This document shows, one piece after another, positions 47,308-60,038 of a stretch of 64,000 nucleotides of DNA. The DNA is from Oscheius dolichura. Its lineage: Eukaryota > Nematoda > Chromadorea > Rhabditida > Rhabditidae. The DNA lies in NCBI GenBank assembly GCA_932521035.1, contig OW051496.1:2108001-2172000 (forward strand), written 5' to 3'. The first letter of the stretch is position 1; every line of letters starts with the position of its first letter. Below the pieces are notes generated by a model. The model was given only the letters and a program-made list of their open reading frames with translations, was not told the origin of the DNA and did not search any database. The translations under genes and the position numbers were made by a program.

Positions 47308-50300
47308 ATGGGGAGTGTCCTTTCCTCGGTAAAATACACTAAAGATGGTAGCGTTGCTTTCCCATTTCTTTCTAATCTCGTACTATAGGTGTGCCTTACT
47401 ATGGTTTGAATGATATCAAAAAACGAGAATTGGTGGGCAGGGGAGGATGTGGCTCGGTTTGGAAAGGAACCGGTACACTTGTGAAGGGAACGAAACGGTG
47501 AGTATTTTCTGCCTCAAAATATACCTATTTAGAATTGTCGCTGTGAAAAGGTTCAACATAATGGATATAGGATCTGAAAGAGAAATCGAAATATTGAAAA
47601 CGGTAAAAGATATTAGAATCCGTTTGTTAAAAAGAGATGAATCTCAATAAAAAGGGTGATTTGGGAGAGCCTACGAAAAGGGAACAATAAGGAAAACCAA
47701 AGGACACAACAAAAAGAGAACAATACCCGTTCAGTTAAAATATAACCAAATCACGGCTACTGGTTAGGATCGACAACTTGCAGTCTTCTACTTTGATTTT
47801 TCCTTTTTATTTATAATCTACGAGGGGGGCGGCAGCCCCCCTCGACCCCCCGCATATGTCCGCTTTGTCAGTATTTTGTGTCATGGAAATACCCGTTCCC
47901 AGAGACAATGCCTTCATTTTTTTTCCCAGAGTCCTATTTTCCATGGCTGAACATAATTCATTGCCGAAAATAGCAGAGAAAGGGCAATATCCAAAAAGAT
48001 AGCCGTGATTTGGTTATATTTTAACTGAACGGGTATTGTTCTCTTTTTGTTGTGTCCTTTGGGGTTTTCCTTATTGTTCCCTTTTTGTAGGCTCTCCCAA
48101 ATCACCCTTTTTATTGAGATTCCTCTTTTTAACAAACGGATTGTTCGCTTTTTGTTGATATTCGGTAGAATATCATGGATCTTAAAGCTTGCGCCGCGAA
48201 AATAAGAGACACAACAAAAAAAATTGTAGGGTTCAAAGAAGCCACGAATGAGGTCGTTTTAGGAAGCATTTACGGCTCTACAGTCCAACTGCTAGAAAAA
48301 ATGCGCTCTTCAAAAAATAAGAAAGCCACGGCGAGGGAGCGCCGCAGCTGCTTGATGGGCGAAATTTGCTGGCCTTTTAAAAAAAAAGTGAATACAACGT
48401 TCGATCGGGCTCAAAGAGCTGATCAAAATCATCTATCAAACTTTTATTTTCCGTGGAAATCATCCATTTTCCAAAAATTGTCCATTGGCCAAATAGCGCA
48501 GTGGGTTTGAGCAAAACAAGATAGAACGGAGTATAAAAGATTGACGCCGAGCGGGATCGAACCCTCAACTTATTGAGCCGTAATTTCAATACGCACTGCG
48601 CCATGTGGGTATTCAGTTTTTTCGGAATTTCGCAATCACATGAAATTATTTTTTGGTTTGGTTTATCAGATCGGCCACACGGAGATCTACCTAGGAAGTG
48701 TTCATATGCCCCGTAAAGCCGTCTCTGTCAAAAGTTATGAGGTCATTGACAGAACTTACCCTTCACCCTAGTAGCTGAAAAACTAATCCATCTACCTAAT
48801 TTTGTTATTACATATTCAGAATCAGCGTAAAAAACTGTATATATAACTGTTCTGTATATATAAAAACTGTATATATAACTGAAAAGGTTTTTAGATGGGC
48901 ACACAACCTTGTTCAAAAAAGGCCACGGCGAAAAGCACCCCGTCGACGAAGTGCCGCATCTGTTTGATGCTGTGGCTCTTCCATTTTTTTAGCCAACTTT
49001 CATGAAAATTGGTACCAAGGTGTAAAAGACCATCCCAAATAAGATAGCCATGTCACACTTCCACAATTCTGTAGCCGAAAAGAGCTACCGAAACAATCGT
49101 CAAAAAAATATTGTTGATGCAATAGCTTAAAAACTAATCCACCAACCCAATTGTTTTATTACATATTCAGAATCAGCGTAAAAAACTGTACATATAGCTG
49201 CTTTGTAAAAGTTTTTCAATGCGTACAAAAAGTTTTGAAAAAAAAGAGCCACAGCGGAAAGAGCCACAGCGGAAAGCGCCACTGCGAGCGGACGCAGACG
49301 GCGGACGGCGCCACTTTTCAAAACACGTTTGTAGTCATAGCTCATCTATTTTATGGGCAAATTTCATGAAAATTGGTCACTAGGGGTAATCAACTACGAG
49401 GAAAACGATGGTGAAATCAGATTTTTGATATCTTTTAACTGAAAAAAGTTACACCATTAAACTCAAAAAAAAGCTTGGCATGTGCTCTGAGTAAACCCAA
49501 CTCACGCCCGGCGCTTCGCGCCGGGCTCGATTGGCATATCTCATCTCGCGTCTTATAAATTGTTTACATTTAAATTTTCAGTACACCCATCCAAATATTG
49601 TTGAATTATTCGGAGTAATTTGGGATGGAGAGATAGAAAATAGAGGCAACTCTATAAAAAAACCAATATATACGGGATACGTGATGGAATATATGGAACT
49701 CGGCAGTCTGCATAACGGTTATCCTTTATTTATTTAAATTTCAAAGGATGTCAACAGAAATCCACGATGTCTCCAAACATTATGATTTGAAGTTAATCGT
49801 CTTGTGGATCGAACAAATTGGCTTCGGCCTACAGTATCTTCATGAAAATGGAATACTTCACAGAGATGTCAAGCCCCGAAAGTATACATTTTCTCTGTTT
49901 ATTAATACTCGTTTTTAGCATCCTTTTAGCAACAAGAACTCATTTAAAACTGGCTGATTTTGGCCTGGCTAGGAATATTTCTGTCAGAAATACGAACACG
50001 GCAGGGTATTACTTTCATTTTCTTCTCACCTGATGCTTCTATAGGCAACTTGGTACGGATTCCTACAGGGCGCCAGAAATCGTCCTTTCAAGTGACTATG
50101 GCAAAGCGGCTGATGTTTATTCATTTGGAGTTACAATATGGGAAATTATATGCCGGAAGTCGGGTGATTTTATTTGATCAGTGTACAATATAAAAGTAGG
50201 CACCCTTCGGAACATCTACAAGTTGGAAATGATGGTATAGAACTGCCTATAGATTCTAATAAAATGAGCGAGGATTCGTGGAATTTTGTGAAAAGGTTGG

Positions 50301-51829
50301 TGTAGAAATATGAAGTTTGGGGCTGAAAAGACCTACAAAATTAACCTTATTTCGTTTTCTTTGTTTGTTGGACAATTCTATTAAAATATTTTTTTAAGGA
50401 GTTTTTCTGCTACCGTATACAGAAAAAGCGATTTTTTTCATATTTCACTGTTTTCATTATATTTACCTTTGGTGTACATATAGGGATCGTTTAAAATGTG
50501 GAAAAAATGAAAAGAAACGATAAAAATAGCGATACATCATCAAAATGCTGACGAATGCTGATCAAATTTTGAAAAAACGTTCTTCCCGGGCACCGGCGTG
50601 CTGACGTCCGTAACTTGGGATGCTGACGTTGGTCGATATTCGAGCACTTTGAACGCATTTTTCTCGATATTTTGACATTTTTATGATTTATAAAATAGTG
50701 CATCGTGATCAGCGAAAAATTCTCTATTTTCTGAGACCTGGTCGAAAAACTCCCTGACTGTTCCTTTAAGATGCTGGCAAAGAAACATTTCTGATAGGCC
50801 GTCGATCCAAGAAATCATTGCCTTTGCAGCAAAATTCGTCCAAACGGTAGGTGAAAATTCGAGAGTTAGGAAAGAAAATGGGCAACTCTTTTTTAGATTT
50901 TGGTCGTAGGAGGAGGTCCTAATAAGATGACAATATGGAATCGGAAGACATCCACCTGGACTGTTTCACGAACTGGCCATATTCTATCTGATGGTGCTGT
51001 TTATCTCGATGATGAACTCTATCTAATTTCCCGTGACAATTCATTATCCAAGTTGGACAAAAATATGGAATGGAAACGACTGACTGATATGAATGAGAGA
51101 CGAGGAAATATTAAGAATACCTGTTTGGGATGGAATGGATACATTTGGGTGTTTGGAGGATGGAATTGGGACAGAAAAGAAGTACCAAAAAGTGTGGAAC
51201 GATATGATCCGAAGGAGGATAAATGGACACGGATGCCGTAAGTTATCGTTATAAAGGGAGCCAATAACCTTGTGATTATCTTTCTGGGAATAAGAGATTT
51301 TAGAGACATGAAATATGGCAGATTTCATGCAGCTGCAACAGTCTGTAACGGGAAAATATATATTAGCGGAGGAATAGGAGATGGCCCCGTCTATTGGAAA
51401 AGTGTGGAATGTTTCGATCCTGAGAGTGGAGTGTGGACTGGACTGACGGATATGCCAACACCTCGAGTTGAGCATTCCCTCGTTTGTTATAGAAATAAGC
51501 TGGTTGTATTAGGAGGTCATGATGGAAAAGAAAATACTACCACAGTTCTGGAATTGGATCCACACGAGAAAAATGGACAATGGAAAGAGTTGTCGCCCTT
51601 AACCTCCCCTAGTTTTGCTTCTGTTGGAGTTGTTCTTGACCTAGAAATCATTACAATTGGCTGGGATAATACTAATGATAGTGATAGTCCCGATGTGGAA
51701 ATATTTAACGGAATCAATTGGCGTGTTGGCCCCTCTTTCCCTCCCCCTTCGAATTTTCCTCTCATTCCGTCTGCTGTTCTCGTTTCTCAAGAGTTCGCGG
51801 ATCGTCTTTCTTCTTATCCGGTCGATTAA
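47308..51829 (+). CDS. kinase-Kelch fusion protein, intact copy 3 (573 aa)
   Basis: Exons: 47308-47347, 47389-47497, 47533-47602, 49582-49717, 49758-49881, 49919-50005, 50045-50158, 50197-50295, 50771-50846, 50897-51237, 51304-51829; all in frame with GT-AG junctions. MGSVLSSVK start fits N-myristoylation. Glycine loop GRGGCGSVW, VAVK (Lys55), HRDVKPRN (153-155), DFG (173-175), APE (198-200). Six Kelch blades begin at residue 286. Intron 3 is about 2 kb because of an inverted-repeat element and repeats; intron 8 contains a TTAA MITE that forms the acceptor. It is the mirrored counterpart of unit 2 at 8628-11335, which carries an in-frame stop; here the frame is open. Confidence 0.87.
47617..48142. 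mobile_element. inverted-repeat element, copy 2, in kinase intron 3
   Basis: Arms match 5432-6098 (AATCCGTTTGTTAAAAAGAG and complement) around a central GGGGGGCGGCAGCCCCCC hairpin. Located 15 bp inside intron 3. Confidence 0.75.
48490..48610 (-). repeat. tRNA-like sequence in intron 3
   Basis: The minus strand has TGGCGCAGTGCG (A-box-like, about 48603-48592) and GGTTCGATCCCGC (B-box, about 48563-48551). A second A-box-like TAGCGCAGTGGG is on the plus strand near 48497. Pairing for a full tRNA cloverleaf is poor, so a tRNA-derived relic is likelier than a working tRNA. Confidence 0.5.
48770..49500. repeat. repeats filling intron 3
   Basis: 48770-49150 matches 6850-7210 (direct) and 49120-49500 matches 4480-4760 (inverted). 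At the right edge is a perfect hairpin, GCCCGGCGCTTCGCGCCGGGC without interruption. Confidence 0.65.
50394..50769. mobile_element. TTAA-flanked MITE at the intron 8 acceptor (mirror copy)
   Basis: Inverted counterpart of 9708-10094. The right-hand TTAA is followed by G and then exon 9, so the MITE end supplies the 3' splice site TTTAAG. Confidence 0.85.
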
Positions 51830-51839
51830 AAACAATAAA

Positions 51840-53284
51840 TAATTCGAGAGATCATAGCGAAATTGACAAAATGTTTTTTGAGAGAGTATAAAAAAAAGAA
51901 AGAGGGGAACGTCTTTCTCGACAAAAAGAAAAAAACCGAAGGACCGATGAAACCATACACATTTTTTCTAACTAGAGAATGGTACGACCTTGCTATTAGC
52001 TCACGAGGGGTTGAATTTGCCGTTTTTGCCTAATAAAGGAGGTTTTACAGGAAAATACTCTAACGCCAACCTTATAACTCGGTGACACGATGTGCTTAGC
52101 AGCTGAAAATTTGTTTCTGGAGGTTTCAGATGGTGGTGAACACCGCGTAATAGGTGGCACCTCTGGACCTGATGACTTCGTGTCATAGGTTCGTGCCATT
52201 CCCTGGTAAATTTCAGTGGCGCTATTGAATTCTTCAATCGTGTTGATAAAAACCAACTTTATTCTTCTTCAGCAACATATAAAATTGAACCCATAAAGGA
52301 AGGAAAAATCACGTGAAAAGTTGGGGGCGAGGGGGCGGATATAAGAAGGAAAAATATAAAAAGGGGAAGAAGACAATTTCGAAAGTAAACAGGCGACAAA
52401 AAGACAAAAACAAACATATAATAAGAAGAGAAAAAGGCAAAAAGAGATCGTTGACATGTTTTGTTATACCGAAATTTGTGTTTCACAAGGGCTTCCATCC
52501 GTCTAGACATCGATTTTTTTGGGGGTTTATTTTCTCTCCTGCCTTTTTTTAAAATTTAAAATTAAAGATATTTCCATACTTTTAAGAGAAGGTTATAAGA
52601 AGGTTTTCCGCTGTTTTTTGGGTGGCAAAAATTTAAAAAAAGAAAAAGAAGAAATTGAATTATTTCGCTCCGGTGGAGGAAGGACTTCCCCCGCCGCCGT
52701 TGTTGTTGTTGCTCGGCGCCTGCTGGATGGCAATGGCCGCCTTCTTCTTTTTCTTCTTCTTCTTGTTTTTGGGATCGTCGTCATCGTCATGGAGGCAATA
52801 GATCTCCCGGATCTCTTCTACACTTTTACCCTGAAAAAGAGAAAAATTTAATTTGTTTTACCCGGGTAATATTAGAAAAATTTAGGGTAGCCCATGTTCC
52901 ACTGGTGGTAATAAGGGAAACCGTTTGTGCAGCTGATTCTAGCACATTTTTGTAAATTAAAGTCCGCGCCGGAATCGGTCCTGGATTCTTTCTGTTGTGA
53001 ACTTTGATGAGGATTCTCCGAAATGTCGAAAAGATCTAACCACCGCTGGGCTTTCCTTCAATTTTTCTAGAAATTATGGAAAACGAAGAGACCTCAGCTG
53101 CCCAGCATAGCTACACTATTTTTCTTGTTTTATCGTTCCATTTAAACATTTTTTGTTTCATTTTAGATAACTGACGACGACATGGATTGAGAGTAACTTT
53201 TGTTTAGCTTATAGTGTAATCTTAGGGAATAGTTTATTGGCGCTGTTGACTTTTTTTCTGTCTTATTATTACAAGATTGATCCA
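51840..53284. repeat. right arm of large inverted duplication (partner 7216-8620)
   Basis: Near-identical in inverse orientation to 7250-8600. Contains the skr last exon on the minus strand and the spacer to the convergent kinase-Kelch gene. Confidence 0.8.
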
Positions 53285-56200
53285 TTAAAGGGAGCTACCG
53301 GCAGTAGAAAAAAACGTTACGTAATTGGTGCTTTTCTTTTGATACTCGGGAAAGTTGGTGTCATAACTCGACGGTTCCTCGACCAATTCCAAAAATTCGA
53401 AGACGGTTAGAGGTGGTTCTAGGAAACTAAGTTTCAGCTCAATAGCGCTTATACTGAATGCGCTCTAATCGCAAACATGCAAAAAAGGCCAGAAATTCGA
53501 CATTTGCTTTCATAGAGGATTCCCTCTAAAGAAAGATGAGCTGAAATTCAGTTTCCTAGAACCGCCTCGATCTCTTCTCGAAGCTGGTCTTTAAATTTTT
53601 AGAATTGGGCGAGAAACTGCCGAGTATGACACCAACTTTCCCGAGTATCAAAAGATAAGCACCAATTACGTAACGATTTTTTCTACTGCCGGTAGCTCCC
53701 TTTAAAACATTTCCCTACATTTTGTTTTGATAAATACACAGTGTTCGAGGATATTCAACAAATTATGGTTGCTACCGTCTCTGGAACATCGTGAATTCAT
53801 CTTTTTCATCTTACCCTAACCGCTAACATTACCGGAAACTACTAGCTAGAGTGTTTGCCAAGCTTTGTACTGCAGGGTATTTTATTCAAAATGACACAAA
53901 CGAGAGAGAGAGCTCGTCCCTTTCTTATGTTCTTATTCGCGATAATATCAATAACGCCAAAGTCAGTAAACTACTATAACTGCTCTTGTTTTATCGTCCC
54001 ATTAAAAGATTGTTCAGATTTGATACGATTGATGGAGGAACACGGATACTCAAATGTTTTATAACGAAAGACCAACGGCGAACAATTGCTATAACTTGGA
54101 AATGGACAGAATTGCGCTATAAAATAAGTGATAGGCAGAAGAATCGGCTCTATTGTACAATAGGCGGTCAATCGAACTTTAGCCGGTCAATGAAATTCCC
54201 ACGTCGCGTTTGCATCTGTAGCTAGTTCATTTCTTGACTATTTTCTATAATTCAAACAGTATCTTGTAGCGCAGATCAAGGCGGTTCTAACCAACTGGAT
54301 TTCAGCTTCATATACGTAAGGGAAAAGTTTCTGTAACTGCTAGCATTCATATTGCGTTGTTTTCACACATTTGTGTTCATAGAACATTTTCTGTAAGACG
54401 TATTGAGCCGAAAGTCAGTTGGTTAGAACCGCCTTGATCTGCTCTACAAGATACTGCTTGAATTTTAGAAAATAGTCAAGAAATGAACTAGCTACAGATG
54501 CAAACGCGGCGCGGAAATTTCATTGACCGGCTAAAGTTCGATTGACCGCCTATTGTACAATAGAGCCGAAGAATCTTCACTGTTTTACCCCCGGAATAAG
54601 TAGAATCGATTTAGTTCTTTGCTGATGGGTTGGACCCTATGAATGAAATTTGGATGAATTTGTACTACGAATTGTACGGGCTTTTTAGTGACATGAATGA
54701 AATAAAGGCGTTGTTGTGGAAGAGAAACTTTCAAACCCCCTCAAGACTTCATCAATTCCTTGCCCAAACTCGAATTCTTCGTTTTCCATAATCGATCTAC
54801 GAGAAACAAATAAGGATTTTGCTAACAAATAATAAAGGTAAGTGGAAACCTTGTGAAATTTTCCACATTGATGGATTTTAGGGCAGCTGACTATGGATAA
54901 AGCGAAAATCCAAGGAATGAGTCTTTTGATCGGAGTTGTGTTTAGATTTTTGCTAGTTTTAGCTTCAGAATATAAAACTAGGCAATTGAATTAGCTGCTT
55001 GAGTATGCAAAGATTATCTTCTTTTCAGAAAACAAGAATTTTGAAAATTGACAAATGCCAACATTTTTGATGTCTTGATTGATCTCAACATTTCGTATCA
55101 TACCCTCAACTATTCATAGGTTATCTCAAACTTTAAAAATTCCTGTGCCTGTTATAAAAATTTCAAAAAGAAAGAGGAAAAGCCTCACCTTGGCCATGTC
55201 GGCAATCTTTTGGGTTATGATGTCGACGATTCCCGGCACACCGATGTCATTGGCTCCCTGAAATTGAGTGTTTTGAATAATTTTCAATGCTCCGCGAAGT
55301 GTTGGCTCTATTTCTAATCTCCTTTTACCAGCTCAATGAAAATATTTAAAAAAATTAATCTAGAAAAAAGACAAAAAGAAGAGAAAGACTCACAATACAG
55401 ACAGCTAATAGTTGTTCCGATGTCATGTCCATGTATTCCAAGTCGGCTTTGGTCAGAGTGATCCGGGGATCCTCGTGCGGCGCCTTGGGTATGTAGATCT
55501 CGTTTCGGTGCTTCTCACACCATTCGAGGATCTGAAAAAGTGGAAATATTGGGAGAGGAGGGTATTTTCCAAGACTGAAATCAATCGAAATTGCTGAAAT
55601 TGAGAAAAAATGATTGAAATCTTAGCAAATCAGTGGAGTTTTGACAAAAATAAGTATTCAATTGAAATATAAAGAGATCCTCCCGCTAATAAGACGTTTA
55701 GATAACGTCTCTGGATTGTTTTTCACATTATTCGAACTGAAGTTCAACGAAAGCTGGCGGAAACTGGGTAAAGGCTGTCTTACTGTAGTTGATGGCGTAT
55801 TTTACTAAAATGTGGGAAAATAGAGCTCTGGAACAAGTTTTATACAACGTTTTACAACCAGAATAAGACTGGCAGCAAAAGCAAACCGATGTTCAAAATG
55901 TTGTACTCCACTTGAATTATAAAACGACGACAGCTGGGATATAACTAATGTACTTTGTTTTCTCTTTTGAAGAATTGTGATGTTGTGAGAAGATTTCCTG
56001 CTATTATGTTTTCCCACTAATTTATATGACGCCATAATTTTCTCTTACCAATTAGTTTCTCCTCATACCTGATGTACCCACCGTCTTGTAAAAGTCTTAC
56101 CTTGACTAACGTCGGCCCGTCAACTTTTCGTACAGGAATGGGCCTATCCAGCCAGGCATAGGAAGGATCTTCTTTTTTCAACCTCTGAAAATAGTATGTT

Positions 56201-57182
56201 AGTCAAATATCTTCAAGTTCTCTCAACGGGAACTGGAGAAACCCTCATTTTTGGCAGCTGTGTCTAACGGGAAGGAGGGAAATGTCTCAGATCATCACTA
56301 CAAGACATATGGTTGCTAATTTTCGAAAATTGGCGATCTAGTTGAGAAGTCATTCATAAAACTATCTGGACACTGTGGTACTAATATTTTTGATGGTTTA
56401 TGGGATCGTTAAAACATAATTGTTGTTCTCTTCGAATTTATGAATCAATCGTTTTTACGGGTTTATTCTGTTCTGATGGTTACGGCTCGCTTTGCCAGAA
56501 AAATTTTAAGAAAGAATATCATTTCAACTATACAAAACGCCAGGGTGTCCGTCTGTCCGTCACCGCCCACGCCGGGCGCGCGCGCGTTCAAACTAGAGCC
56601 GCAAGTTCGAACCCAGACCAAAATTTTTGCTTTTCTCTATTTTTGCCTTTTCTTCACCTGTCATTGTTTTTGCATGTGTGAAACACTAACGATGGCTCGA
56701 TTCGCATGTGTAACTATAGCTCGGCCATTTGTGGAACATTTTCGGAAATTTCAAAATCAAAATGGAGAGATGGAAAAGCTGATAGGCTGGGGGCCGCGTT
56801 TCTGACGCGGCGAAGCCCTCTTGTGACCTATTGAAGTGCATTTTAATGGTCCCGAGGCGAAAGAACTCTCAAATTACCCCGTTATTCCTTTACAAGTTGT
56901 TTTAATCAATCTCATTTCCCGCCGCCGGGTTGTAATCAATCGTCGCCCCGTTTCTAATGATAAGAGAGCCCAAAAACGGCCCATTTCGGCGCCAAATACT
57001 ATAAATTCAAAGGAAAAAAACACGAATAAAAGCTGGCTCACCTCTAGTTTCATTTTGATATAATTACTCTTACAGGCGACATCCTCGTCACAGGCGATGA
57101 TGGTGTCATCACTGGCCCGTAACTTGAGGGGAAGGATCTGCGGCGCCGTACTCGTCGACGGCCGCACGTCATCTTCATCCAT
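52660..57182 (-). CDS. SKP1-related protein (200 aa, five exons)
   Basis: Exons: 57182-57042, 56184-56101, 55531-55394, 55257-55189, 52830-52660; phases and GT-AG sites agree. SKP1 proteins link F-box proteins to cullin-1 in SCF ubiquitin ligases. Seen: LKLRASDDTIIACDEDVA near the N-terminus (SKP1 strand 1 and first helix), PIPVRKVDGPTLVKILEWCEKH, then TSEQLLAVCIGANDIGVPGI, IADMAK and GKSVEEIREIYCL, the conserved C-terminal F-box-binding helices. After this comes an unusual tail of about 43 residues: five Asp, a Lys-rich run, then Asn, Gly and Ser. Length exceeds the usual 160-175. The last intron is about 2.4 kb and holds a TTAA element and a long fold-back. The gene converges on the kinase-Kelch gene at 47308-51829. 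AATAAA lies at about 52532-52527. Confidence 0.9.
53285..53705. mobile_element. TTAA-flanked element with about 150-bp inverted arms
   Basis: Ends TTAAAGGGAGCTACCGGCAG and complement. Arms extend through GATACTCGGGAAAGTTGGTG and its complement. Sits in the last intron of the skr gene. Isolated termini of the same family occur at 2395 and 7266. Confidence 0.85.
54146..54563. repeat. long fold-back, about 155-bp arms
   Basis: CGGCTCTATTGTACAATAGG at the left recurs as its complement at the right, and the arms continue through GACCGGCTAAAGT and AAGGCGGTTCTAACCAACTG. In the last skr intron. Related to the elements at 20950, 39590 and 45450. Confidence 0.8.
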
Positions 57183-57189
57183 CAGCCTG

Positions 57190-59490
57190 GAAATAAGAGA
57201 TTTTATGGAGAGATTTTTGGGAAGATAATAAAAAGAGAAGAAGAGAGAGGATGCCGGTATGTGACTGAATGACGCCTTCAGAACATTTTGAACAGAAAAG
57301 CGCGCCCATCACTTCTTCTGGAAAGCCACTGCGTTTGGAAAACTGTAACATGAAATAGAAATAGGCCATTCGCTTGAGGTTTTTGGCTAAAAACGACCAG
57401 AAACAGCTCAATTCCCCTCAAAAACTACTTTGTTTAGTTGTCTAAATTTGTTTGCGTGCAAAGATTGTCGACGGATTGATGCCCATATTCCTTTTTCTGG
57501 CCATTGAAAGTTATAAAAAAGAAAAGAAGAATAAACAACATAGTGCATGAAGGAATTATGCTTTTTTGAGCTTTAGGGAACTAATAAAGAGAGAAAAAAA
57601 TTAGAGGAACTCGTTGAGCGATGATTGTTGGTTCCAATTTTGAACAGCAAATAGAACCTATCGTTTCCCCCATAAAGGCACAGAGCTGTGACTTCTGTAA
57701 TACGACACAGAAAGGAGAGATGGTATAATTTCAAGGAGACAAAAATGATCCGAAACGTCAAACTCGCTGGAAAACGCTTTTCTATTTTTATTGTTAGTCG
57801 TGTTTTTTACAGCTGCGGATTAGATTCTTTCAGTGTGGTTCTTCTTTTTTACGTTACTGATAAAACAAAAAAAAGTAATTATCCTGGAGCTGGAATAGCA
57901 TTGCGAGGAGTGGATGACATGAGTTCAACGGTCAGTAAATGGTCCAAAACTGGTCGTTTAGCTGTCTAACTGTGTTTTTGATTTCAGCGAATGAAGATGA
58001 GATTGTTACCTTGTTGGAAAACTTCTTTTAAATGGAAATTAAAACAGGAAAAAGACAGAAAAATCAATCGGACCAAAGTGAAATCGTGGTGGGGAGATAC
58101 GTTGAGAATTGTTAATTTTCAAATGTCTGTGGCAATTTTCAGGTAAATCTGATTCCGACTGTCGACATTCGCAGAATTTCTAGTGTCTTATTGGGAGGCT
58201 AAAACAACGAGACTTTTGAAGAAGTTTGCTCCATTCATGGCGACTTTTATAATTAGCTGTCGGACTGTCTAACTGTGGTCAAAATAATTGAGAAAGGTCA
58301 AAATTCAAAGAATGCCCCATTCCCCGCTCAAAATTCCCCAGTTTCCCAGAACAATCGGTCAAAAAACACGCAAAGATAGGTGAAGTAGAGAGAGATAATT
58401 CGTCTAGAAAGGGGATGGGCGGTGAAAGAGAGGCGAGAGAATGCTGGGAACAGCGCGGGGAACGAGAGAGACCGAGTCGGCCCGAGAGGGGCACGTGACA
58501 AATGCGAACAAACACAGGGGAACGCTTTCTCCCTTCTTTAGCCGTTGCTAGGGAGAAGAAGGGGAAATGCGGGGAGGGGAGAGGTGATGGGAACGGGGAA
58601 ATAAAGAACGGGAGGGGGAAAGGGCGGAAAGGGTGAGAAGCAGGCAATTGTTGGAGGAGAACATGGTTCAAAAGTACAAGGGACGTATTGCTGTCGTCAT
58701 GCAAAATTAGTCAAATAGTCAACTTGAAACAAATTCTTCCTGCCTTTTTATTGACAAATGTGTAAAAACTAATTTTTTTGGGTTTTAGGGTTAAAATTAA
58801 AGCATTTCGAATTGCTGGATAGACTAATAGGGATCTCTTCGTATCAAGCTGGTGAAAATGTATCGTGTTGTGGTTTTGATTGGAATTAAAATGGGCATGA
58901 AACGAGGAAAAAACACTGAAAAGACGCAAAACCGGCAAACCACTGTATCTGTTATCTTATACCGAATTTCTCGGTTTTTATACAGTTTTCGCTTTGTTAT
59001 ACAGGTTTTTGCAGTATAAAAAGCTTGAAACTTATGGACTGGACCTTATGGAATGCTCAGAAATCTTGAAAATTAGCAAAAGATTTAGATGAGTACGAGT
59101 GACTGCCTCTATTTACTCGAAATTTATCAAATAGTTGACTTCAAACATAAAAAATAAAGACGCTTTGAGAAGTCTCAGAAAACGAGAGAATTGGGGGAAG
59201 AACTCTGTATTTTTATGGTTTCTACTCAATAAACGGCAGGAAAAACACGGTATTCTTCATTTTCTAATCGATAAATCCTGAACTGAGGCTCGAATTCCGC
59301 TTTCCGGTTGAAAATATGACGCACAATTGATTTTTGAAGGCATTGTAAATCAAAAATTAGAGATCTTTTGTTTCTGAGCACTTAGCCAGTAAATAGTGTG
59401 TTGTTTTCTCTGTAGGCAATAAATCTTCTAATTGAAACTACAAGTACTACAAAAATGGGCATTGCATTAATATTTTCTGTTCACCCTAGG
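57190..59490. other. 5' flank of skr and gene-poor spacer
   Basis: No family exon or RNA seen. A purine-rich AG/GGGGA tract covers about 58380-58640; its minus-strand open frame (Pro/Ser/Phe-rich) is compositional. Some frames near 57175-57411 overlap the likely skr promoter and lack recognisable content. Confidence 0.45.
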
Positions 59491-59491
59491 C

Positions 59492-59637
59492 TATAGTCCG
59501 TTTCCAACGGATATGTCACGAGTTCAAATTTCGCGGCGCATCTCCGTTGCGAGACCATGTCGGAAGAAAGCTGGTCTCACAGCGGAGGCGCGACAGACCT
59601 TTAAATCATGTGACATATCCGTTGGAAATGGACTATA
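59492..59637. mobile_element. TA-flanked MITE, copy 2
   Basis: Near-identical to 2-147, including both termini. Confidence 0.85.
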
Positions 59638-60038
59638 AAAGAATCCCTCTTGAAATTTTAGGGAGACCAAATTGTGCTCCGGAATTTAGGACGAAATAAG
59701 CTTCGGGTTTCCTTTTTATTGTGATAGTCAGTCCTAGAATTCCTGGGACTCCATCCTAAAGGTTTCCACCAATAACTTCCTAGTACTGCTCAAGACTTAT
59801 TCAAAAAGGGCTGATTCTGATTTTTGAAAAGAAAATGTTTCAAGGAAACCGTAAATATGAGCCCAGAATAAAAAGTTGCTTGCCAAACCATATTTAGTAC
59901 GAATAAGTGACAACAAGTCTAGAAAAAGAGGTTCAAATTTTAGTTTTTCCCAGTAATTTTGAAGGAAAAGGCAAAAGAAAGAAGCAGAGAGAAAGGAAGA
60001 CAGCGACCATCAATCGATACGGCCTTTGGCGCTTCTTA

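Noticed and set aside
54752-54796. Candidate last exon of the skr gene on the minus strand (IDYGKRRIRVWARN, stop)
   Set aside because: It has an acceptor and a compatible phase, but the exon at 52660-52830 restores the conserved SKP1 ending GKSVEEIREIYCL and is also conserved in the mirrored copy, so it is the better choice.
58279-58704. 141-codon minus frame rich in Pro, Ser and Phe
   Set aside because: It overlies a purine-rich tract (plus strand) with no splice signals or domain; compositional.
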